The notes under the pieces: model-generated
Databases searched by the model: none
What the model saw: only the letters and a program-made list of their open reading frames with translations
Told to the model about the DNA's origin: nothing
In this document: one piece after another, positions 1 to 6,419 of the stretch
How the letters are laid out: each line of letters starts with the position of its first letter
Position numbering within the stretch: position 1 is the first letter of the stretch
Program-made: the position numbers and the translations under genes
DNA from: Giesbergeria sp.
Lineage (GTDB): Bacteria; Pseudomonadota; Gammaproteobacteria; Burkholderiales; Burkholderiaceae_C
Direction: 5' to 3'
Length of the DNA: 6,419 bases
NCBI GenBank assembly: GCA_017998735.1
Contig: JAGOCN010000106.1
Coordinates: 1 to 6,419 of the forward strand

Positions 1-1
1 T

Positions 2-328
2 TCTGGACTCAACTCTGGCGACCTCACTGCAGGCAAAGCAGACAGCATCACGCTCACTGGTGCTGCCTTGGCTTCACTGATTGGCGTGGGCACCTTGGGC
101 AGCGCTGGCTATAATGTGCGCGCTATTGGCACTGGCGCGTTGCAAACGGACAATGGCAACCTGGCTTCTGCCATCTCCACCCAAGCCCGTTACCGCCTGA
201 ATGTTGTTTACGAGTACACGGCCAAAATTCCACCGCCCAACAATGTTCCAGAGCCAAGCTCTTTGGCGCTGTTTGGTGTAGCGCTGCTGGGATTGGCTAC
301 TGCGCGCAGCAAGGCAAAGAAGGATTGA
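2..328 (+). CDS. PEP-CTERM sorting domain protein, C-terminal part (5' end outside window)
   Basis: An open frame enters from the left edge and ends at TGA 326-328, leaving 108 visible residues. The last 27 form a textbook PEP-CTERM signal: VPEP (visible residues 82-85), a hydrophobic helix of about 16 residues (SSLALFGVALLGLATA) and a short basic tail (RSKAKKD). In this family the tail is recognised by an exosortase (EpsH/XrtA type) in the inner membrane, cleaved, and the protein is delivered to the surface or to exopolysaccharide. The visible body is rich in Gly, Ala, Ser and Thr, with a beta-strand-like RYRLNVVYEY just before the signal. That ending resembles choice-of-anchor style surface proteins, but too little is visible to name the domain. 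The start codon and signal peptide lie upstream. A strong terminator about 80 bp downstream closes the unit. The sorting signal is certain; the molecular function is unknown. Confidence 0.9.
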   Translation, partial: SGLNSGDLTAGKADSITLTGAALASLIGVGTLGSAGYNVRAIGTGALQTDNGNLASAISTQARYRLNVVYEYTAKIPPPNNVPEPSSLALFGVALLGLATARSKAKKD

Positions 329-405
329 CCACCGAACTTGAAGATGGCAAAACTGCAGGATTGGTTTGACCATCCTCTGACTTGACCTGCAAAAGTTGGC
401 TTCAC

Positions 406-436
406 AAAAACCGGGATGGAAGTCCCGGTTTTTTTT
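406..436 (+). terminator. Rho-independent terminator of the PEP-CTERM gene
   Basis: The stem CCGGGA (411-416) / TCCCGG (423-428) has a 6-nt loop TGGAAG and is followed by eight T (429-436). Five A at 406-410 can pair with the first T residues, so the element could also act on the opposite strand. It sits 77 bp after the PEP-CTERM stop codon. Confidence 0.9.
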
Positions 437-533
437 GGTGTGTGCCCAAGGCAATTCCATCTCCGAAGAAGCTTGCCTCAATGCAATACCCGCCTGAAAA
501 ACCAGACAAAGGGCTTTCTTTTTGTGCCAATGA

Positions 534-573
534 ATCCCGCTGGAACCCAGGGCAGTGCCAGACCAGGCGGGAT
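534..573. repeat. Imperfect stem-loop in the intergenic region
   Basis: ATCCCGCTGG (534-543) can pair with CCAGGCGGGAT (563-573) over ten base pairs with a single bulged G at 566, enclosing a 19-nt loop that itself contains GGC-AGT-GCC. No T tract follows on either strand, so it is not a classical terminator. It could be chance or a structured transcript end. The pairing is seen directly; a role is not. Confidence 0.3.
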
Positions 574-682
574 GACAGGCAAGAGGGCGAAAAAGGACGG
601 AATGTCTTGGTTCTGTCCATAGCGCAGTTGTGCCCTCGGACCAAATACGCTTCCACCCTGCCAAAAGCCTGGAAATTCCAGC

Positions 683-700
683 AAAAACCGCAAAATTGCG
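683..700 (-). terminator. Possible weak terminator of the universal stress gene
   Basis: Read on the minus strand, CGCAATTTTGCG (700-689) is a 4-5 bp hairpin with a 2-4 nt loop, followed by GG and five T (687-683). It begins 47 bp beyond the stop codon of the stress-protein gene. The stem is short, so termination may be weak or absent; no better candidate lies between the two convergent genes. Confidence 0.3.
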
Positions 701-747
701 CGCAGCAGAACTGTGCTTCCGTGCTTTTCAGCTGCCAGGCATTGGAC

Positions 748-1185
748 TCAGTCGCGCACCACCATCACCGGCACCTTGACCACGCCCAGCACGCGCTGCG
801 TCACGCTGCCAAGCATGAATTTTTCCAGCCCGCGGCGGCCATGCGAGCCCATCACCACCAGGTCGGCGCCGGTGCTTTCGATGGCGCGCTCGATGCCCTC
901 GTGCACCGCATGGCCCTCGCCCACCACCGTATCGGCGTTCACGCCAGCATCCTGCATGGCTTTCTTGACGGCTTCCAGCGCCGTGTTGGCCTCTGCCGTG
1001 GCAGCGCTCAGGTACTGCGCCTGGCCATAGGCAAAGTCGGCGCCGATGCCGGTGAAGGGGTACGGGTCCACCACATACAGCGCTGTCACGGCGCTGCCAA
1101 AGTGCTTGGCCAGTGCGGCCGCCCGGGCCACGGCCAGCATGGAGGTCGATGAGCCGTCCACCGGAACCAGAATGTGCTTGAACAT
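748..1185 (-). CDS. UspA-family universal stress protein, single domain
   Basis: This is a 145-residue cytoplasmic protein, the usual length of a one-domain Usp. It opens with MFKHILVPVDGSS, the first beta strand with the nucleotide-contacting Asp10. It ends with the ATP-binding signature G-x2-G-x9-G-S: Gly113-Ser-His-Gly116, then nine residues, then Gly126-Ser127. The final strand is VPVMVVRD. Proteins with this signature bind ATP and normally form dimers; they aid survival under starvation, oxidative or respiratory stress, though their exact biochemistry is often unknown. The start at 1185 is chosen because AAGGAG lies 9 nt upstream and the family begins with this strand. The frame stays open for 40 more codons upstream (to an ATG at 1305), but that extension is unlike Usp sequence. 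It is 181 bp downstream of the dioxygenase gene in the same direction, a gap large enough for its own promoter. Family assignment is firm; the physiological trigger is inferred. Confidence 0.95.
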   Translation of the reverse strand: MFKHILVPVDGSSTSMLAVARAAALAKHFGSAVTALYVVDPYPFTGIGADFAYGQAQYLSAATAEANTALEAVKKAMQDAGVNADTVVGEGHAVHEGIERAIESTGADLVVMGSHGRRGLEKFMLGSVTQRVLGVVKVPVMVVRD

Positions 1186-1194
1186 GGGATTTTT

Positions 1195-1200
1195 CTCCTT
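1195..1200 (-). promoter_or_regulatory. Ribosome binding site of the universal stress gene
   Basis: AAGGAG on the minus strand, 9 nt before the ATG at 1185. It decides the start of the protein against an in-frame ATG 120 nt further upstream. Confidence 0.8.
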
Positions 1201-1248
1201 CAAAAGGGGTGAAAAGTGCAGACCAGCGGCCTGCGGAGGTGCAAACAC

Positions 1249-1289
1249 AGTGTCGCCGATGGGCGCACAGGCACCTTGACCGGCATCGA
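1249..1289 (-). promoter_or_regulatory. Candidate FNR/ANR-type site with promoter for the universal stress gene
   Basis: On the minus strand TCGAT-GCCG-GTCAA (1289-1276) matches the FNR/ANR consensus TTGAT-N4-ATCAA at 8 of 10 defined bases. A possible -10 hexamer GACACT lies at 1254-1249, which would place a start of transcription near 1242. The centre of the box (1282.5) would then be at about -41, the position of class II FNR activation. Usp genes are frequent FNR/ANR targets in proteobacteria. Two mismatches and a poor -10 make this tentative; the sequence match and spacing are observed, the regulation is inferred. Confidence 0.3.
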
Positions 1290-1366
1290 TCCCTACGGGT
1301 ATCACCAGCCCGGATTTGTGGCCCGCAGTGTCTGGAACACCAAAACCGCCGGTTCAGCGCCCAGCT

Positions 1367-2149
1367 TCAGGCAGCCGTCGCCGAAGGCAGTGCCTCCAGC
1401 CCCTGAAAACTGCCGCGCCTGCAGGTCAGCACCAGGGTGTCGCGGTGCCCCGTGCCGTCCAGCGGCTGGATGGGGGTGCTTTCGTGCACCATGCGCGCAT
1501 CGTCCAGCAGCAGCAGCGACCAGGGCTGCGACAGCGTGAAGCGCTGGCCTGCTGGCCCGGCGGCTTCAAAAACACGGGTTTCACCGCCCTTGATGCCCGA
1601 GCGCTCCACCAGAAACACCGCCACCAGGTCCACCCCGTCGCGGTGCGCGCCTTCCGGCGTCGGGCGGCCAATGCCGTCGGTGGTGTCGATGCGGAACTGG
1701 TGGGCCTCGACAAACCAGGGCGCAGGTACCTGCAGCTTCGGGGATGCAAAAACGTTTTCGGCCAGCTGCGCAAGGGCGCGCACCAGCTGCTGCCACACGG
1801 GTTGCTGCACCGTGGCGTCCAGCATTGGCGCAAACCATCGCTCCATGCCGCCGTGCAGCGCGTTGTATTCCAGCGGCTGCCAGTGGGCGCGGTGCGGCAC
1901 CAGGCGTACGCGCTCACCCTGCACTTCAAAAGAGGCATGGCGCCGGCGCCGGTAGCGCCCGCCGTCTTTCAAATGCTCATCGGGCGGCAGGGTGTTCCAG
2001 TCGGCCTGCAGGCGCTCCAGCGCAGCCAGGGAGCAGCCGCTCCAGCGCGCCACCTCTTCGGCATTGAGCACGGCAAACCCGTCCTGGCAGAGGCGCTGCA
2101 CGACCTGCGCTGCAGGAGTCAGGGGAGGTGAAAAAAGGGTGTTTGGCAT
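1367..2149 (-). CDS. 2-oxoglutarate/Fe(II) dioxygenase family protein (BsmA/isoleucine-hydroxylase type)
   Basis: A 260-residue soluble protein with no signal peptide or membrane segment. The C-terminal half is a double-stranded beta-helix oxygenase core. EAHQFRIDTTDG (148-159) precedes GAHRDGVDLVAVFLVER, in which His169 and Asp171 form the first part of the iron triad. His222 in ARMVHESTPI is the third ligand, and Arg236 in GHRDTLVLTC is the expected 2-oxoglutarate carboxylate ligand. This arrangement matches the 2OG-Fe dioxygenase family PF10014, whose characterised members hydroxylate free amino acids such as isoleucine and whose E. coli-associated BsmA is linked to biofilm and acid/peroxide stress. 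The expected reaction is hydroxylation of a small substrate, with 2-oxoglutarate turned into succinate and CO2; the substrate cannot be read from sequence. The ATG at 2149 starts a natural N-terminus, although no strong ribosome binding site precedes it. It lies upstream of the stress-protein gene on the same strand. Confidence 0.88.
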   Translation of the reverse strand: MPNTLFSPPLTPAAQVVQRLCQDGFAVLNAEEVARWSGCSLAALERLQADWNTLPPDEHLKDGGRYRRRRHASFEVQGERVRLVPHRAHWQPLEYNALHGGMERWFAPMLDATVQQPVWQQLVRALAQLAENVFASPKLQVPAPWFVEAHQFRIDTTDGIGRPTPEGAHRDGVDLVAVFLVERSGIKGGETRVFEAAGPAGQRFTLSQPWSLLLLDDARMVHESTPIQPLDGTGHRDTLVLTCRRGSFQGLEALPSATAA

Positions 2150-2230
2150 AGGCCGGCAAGCTTAAATCTGTTTCAGGCTGGCTGGACGGTGCGATACCAA
2201 GGCAGAAGAACTGCTTGCGCTTCAGATCTG

Positions 2231-2302
2231 GATTTTTGGTAAAAACTGCCTCCAGCGCAAGCGCAGCCTACGACAGCAGCTCTTGTTTCGATAGCAAAAT
2301 TC
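2231..2302 (-). repeat. Short interspersed repeat, copy 1 (inverted relative to copy 2)
   Basis: TGCCTCCAGCGCA (2247-2259), 15 nt, then AGCAGCT (2275-2281) are matched exactly, with the same 15-nt spacing, by the reverse complement of 2694-2728. A third shared block, AGCAA (2293-2297), falls at the same offset. Read on the minus strand it runs from an AT-rich edge through AGCTGCT to GCGCTGGAGGCA and an A/T-rich tail. From memory this resembles a repeat scattered between genes in Comamonadaceae. In this copy the left arm of the usual hairpin has diverged, so the internal stem is lost. The outer limits are approximate. Confidence 0.6.
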
Positions 2303-2670
2303 AACCCTTTCTGCGCGGCAATGCTGCAATCCGATCAATGGAGCAATGCCAGTTCTGAAACCTGAAATGATGGCAAGGGCACCGCGCTGAACTGAAGGCA
2401 CCGCTTGGAAAATGGGACGGGGAATGCTGTATTGCTTTGATTTTCAGAATATGGCTTCCTGACCAAACCGTGTAAGTTACATTGAATTGCTCAGCACCTT
2501 GTTTTCGCTGTGGGGCGCAGCTTTCGCAATGCGCTCCAAAAAAATAACCAGCTGATGAATTGGTGCAACAGCCAACCGCTGCCAGACAGGGTTTGGATTA
2601 TTTCCTGGTGCCTGGCCGCTGCGTGCGCCCGCAGGCACCAGAACCAGGAAATGCAATGCAAGCACACCTA
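2303..2670. other. Intergenic region between the two repeat copies, no recognisable gene
   Basis: Open frames of 60-100 codons exist here on both strands, but none shows a recognisable domain, a convincing ribosome binding site, or sequence unlike a chance frame. The stretch is less GC-rich than the flanking genes. The one clear structure is the hairpin at 2601-2651, listed separately. It could hold an untranslated RNA or decayed sequence; nothing seen decides this. Confidence 0.55.
2601..2651. repeat. Strong stem-loop with competing outer arms
   Basis: CTGGTGCCTG (2605-2614) pairs perfectly with CAGGCACCAG (2632-2641), a 10-bp stem with a 17-nt GC-rich loop. A second perfect pairing, TTTCCTGG (2601-2608) with CCAGGAAA (2644-2651), shares the CTGG of the left arm, so two folds compete. 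There is no T tract on either strand, which argues against an intrinsic terminator. It is about 20-70 nt left of repeat copy 2. Confidence 0.5.
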
Positions 2671-2745
2671 CCAAAAATTGCTCATTTTTTCATAGCTGCT
2701 AGCGCACGTTCTGTATGCGCTGGAGGCACTTTTGGCATATATTTT
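2671..2745 (+). repeat. Short interspersed repeat, copy 2, with intact hairpin
   Basis: This copy contains ATAGCTGCTAGCGCA, a 9-nt loop, and TGCGCTGGAGGCA. CTAGCGCA (2699-2706) and TGCGCTGG (2716-2723) pair over eight bases, one of them a G-T pair. It matches copy 1 in opposite orientation: 26 of 35 positions are identical over 2694-2728 against 2247-2281, including a perfect 13-nt and a perfect 7-nt block. It lies about 120 bp upstream of the tRNA gene. Limits are approximate. Confidence 0.65.
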
Positions 2746-2845
2746 CAAAGGTCGATTCAGGCCTTTGTGCGCAGCTGCCCTGCACCGTGCTTTTCCCATT
2801 CCGGGCAGCGTCCACCCCGAGACGGCCCGGCTCTGGCGCGCTGCC

Positions 2846-2851
2846 TATAAT
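2846..2851 (+). promoter_or_regulatory. -10 element of the tRNA-Gly promoter
   Basis: A perfect TATAAT ends 10 nt before the first base of the tRNA, which puts transcription start at about 2858 and gives a leader of only about 4 nt for RNase P to remove. No good -35 hexamer is visible 16-18 nt upstream (the area is GC-rich), so the -35 contact may be weak. Confidence 0.65.
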
Positions 2852-2861
2852 TTGGCGCTTC

Positions 2862-2935
2862 GCGGGCGTCGTTCAATGGCAGGACCTGAGCTTCCCAAGC
2901 TCAAGACGTGGGTTCGATTCCCATCGCCCGCTCCA
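2862..2935 (+). tRNA. tRNA-Gly (anticodon CCC)
   Basis: A complete 74-nt cloverleaf with encoded CCA. The acceptor arm is GCGGGCG (2862-2868) / CGCCCGC (2925-2931), followed by discriminator T2932 and CCA. The D stem is GTTC/GGAC with a 7-nt loop. The anticodon stem TGAGC/GCTCA encloses loop TTCCCAA, giving anticodon CCC at 2894-2896. The T arm is GTGGG/CCCAT with loop TTCGATT. The anticodon reads GGG glycine codons. It appears to be transcribed alone from the TATAAT just upstream. No clear T-tailed terminator follows, and no second copy of its 3' end is present that would suggest an integrated element. Confidence 0.97.
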
Positions 2936-3184
2936 GTAGTTTTCACCTTGGCTTTCCTGTCTGTCCACCAGCCATTCAGCCATTCAGCCAGCCAGCAACC
3001 GCCCTGTGCTGAAACGCTACTGTGCCAAGGTGCAGAAAAAATGTTTCTGCAGTGCCTGAGCACCCTTGCGCCACTGGCTGGGTTCCTCTTGCGGTGCACC
3101 GTGTGCGGCCCTTTCATTTTCCAACCGGATGGAATGGCGCGAACGGCCTTGGCGTTCCTGTGTTTTTTCGGGTCTTGAACTGCA
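2936..3184 (+). other. Leader region between tRNA-Gly and the hybrid kinase gene
   Basis: These 249 bp contain no supported gene. They hold a perfect short inverted repeat at 3031-3051 (listed separately) and no convincing sigma-70 promoter. Just before the kinase ATG the sequence is GGGTCTTGAACTGCA, which gives only a weak ribosome binding site. The kinase could have its own unrecognised promoter or be read from the tRNA transcript. Confidence 0.5.
3031..3051. repeat. Perfect 8-bp inverted repeat upstream of the kinase gene
   Basis: TGCAGAAA (3031-3038) and TTTCTGCA (3044-3051) are exact reverse complements separated by AAATG. The symmetry would suit a dimeric regulator's operator or a small RNA hairpin. 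It lies 134 bp before the kinase start and 96 bp after the tRNA. No T tract follows, so it is not a normal terminator. Confidence 0.4.

Positions 3185-6419
<3,235 letters not shown>

Larger units (their letters stand above)
437..747. other. Intergenic region with no recognisable gene
   Basis: These 311 bp lie between the terminator of the PEP-CTERM gene and the stop codon of the convergent stress-protein gene. Open frames exist on both strands, but their translations are unlike any family I know (Trp/Cys/Gln-rich, no domain pattern) and none has a convincing ribosome binding site. The only structure seen is an imperfect hairpin at 534-573 and a short hairpin near 689-700, both listed separately. 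Confidence 0.6.

Noticed and set aside
382..1152. A 256-codon plus-strand frame spanning the terminator, intergenic region and stress gene
   Set aside because: It starts before the intrinsic terminator and then runs antisense to the Usp gene; the His-rich translation is a shadow of that gene.
1186..1305. A 40-residue N-terminal extension of the universal stress protein
   Set aside because: The frame is open, but AAGGAG is placed for the ATG at 1185 and the family begins there; the extension has no Usp-like sequence.
1341..1356. AACCGCCGGTT near the end of the dioxygenase gene as a terminator
   Set aside because: The stem is only about 4 bp with a 3-nt loop and a run of four T on the minus strand; too weak to call.
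1316..2131. A 271-codon plus-strand frame over the dioxygenase gene
   Set aside because: It is antisense to a gene with a complete metal triad and coherent family pattern; its own translation is His/Arg/Gln-rich and unlike any family.
2477..2695. Overlapping 61-65 codon frames on both strands in the repeat-flanked region
   Set aside because: Neither has a good ribosome binding site or a known domain, and both overlap the hairpin at 2601-2651.
2862..2935. tRNA-Gly as an attachment site of an integrated element
   Set aside because: No integrase gene and no repeated copy of the tRNA 3' end occur in the window.
3119..3134. TTCCA-N6-TGGAA inverted repeat upstream of the kinase
   Set aside because: Five-base arms are short enough to be expected by chance, and nothing else marks the site.

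Overview
The window looks like chromosomal DNA of a betaproteobacterium, most probably a member of the Comamonadaceae (Burkholderiales). The inference rests on GC-rich codon use in most genes, a PEP-CTERM secreted protein, and two copies of a short repeat with a TAGCTGCTAGCGC / GCGCTGGAGGC core that I recall as common in that family. No genome search was possible, so the genus is left open.

Layout. (1) Positions 2-328 hold the C-terminal end of a PEP-CTERM exported protein, closed by a strong intrinsic terminator at 406-436. (2) About 310 bp without a gene follow. (3) On the minus strand are two genes in the same direction: a 2-oxoglutarate/Fe(II) dioxygenase of the BsmA/isoleucine-hydroxylase type (1367-2149) and, 181 bp downstream, a single-domain UspA-family universal stress protein (748-1185). 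The gap before the stress gene contains an FNR/ANR-like half-palindrome placed plausibly for its own promoter. (4) A non-coding stretch of about 710 bp (2150-2861) carries an inverted pair of the short repeat, a 10-bp hairpin and the promoter of a tRNA. (5) tRNA-Gly(CCC) lies at 2862-2935. (6) A 249-bp leader leads into a very large hybrid sensor histidine kinase (from 3185, still open at the right edge), with domain order TM-CHASE3-TM-GAF-coiled coil-HisKA-HATPase-REC-REC-REC.

Working together. The plus-strand kinase is a membrane sensor with an internal multi-receiver phosphorelay; its output partner is probably beyond the right edge. The two minus-strand genes may be linked by stress or low-oxygen physiology, but only the weak FNR-like site supports this. 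The PEP-CTERM gene belongs to a separate transcription unit. I see no CRISPR array, insertion sequence, prophage gene or toxin-antitoxin pair. The least explained part is 2150-2861 with its repeat pair.
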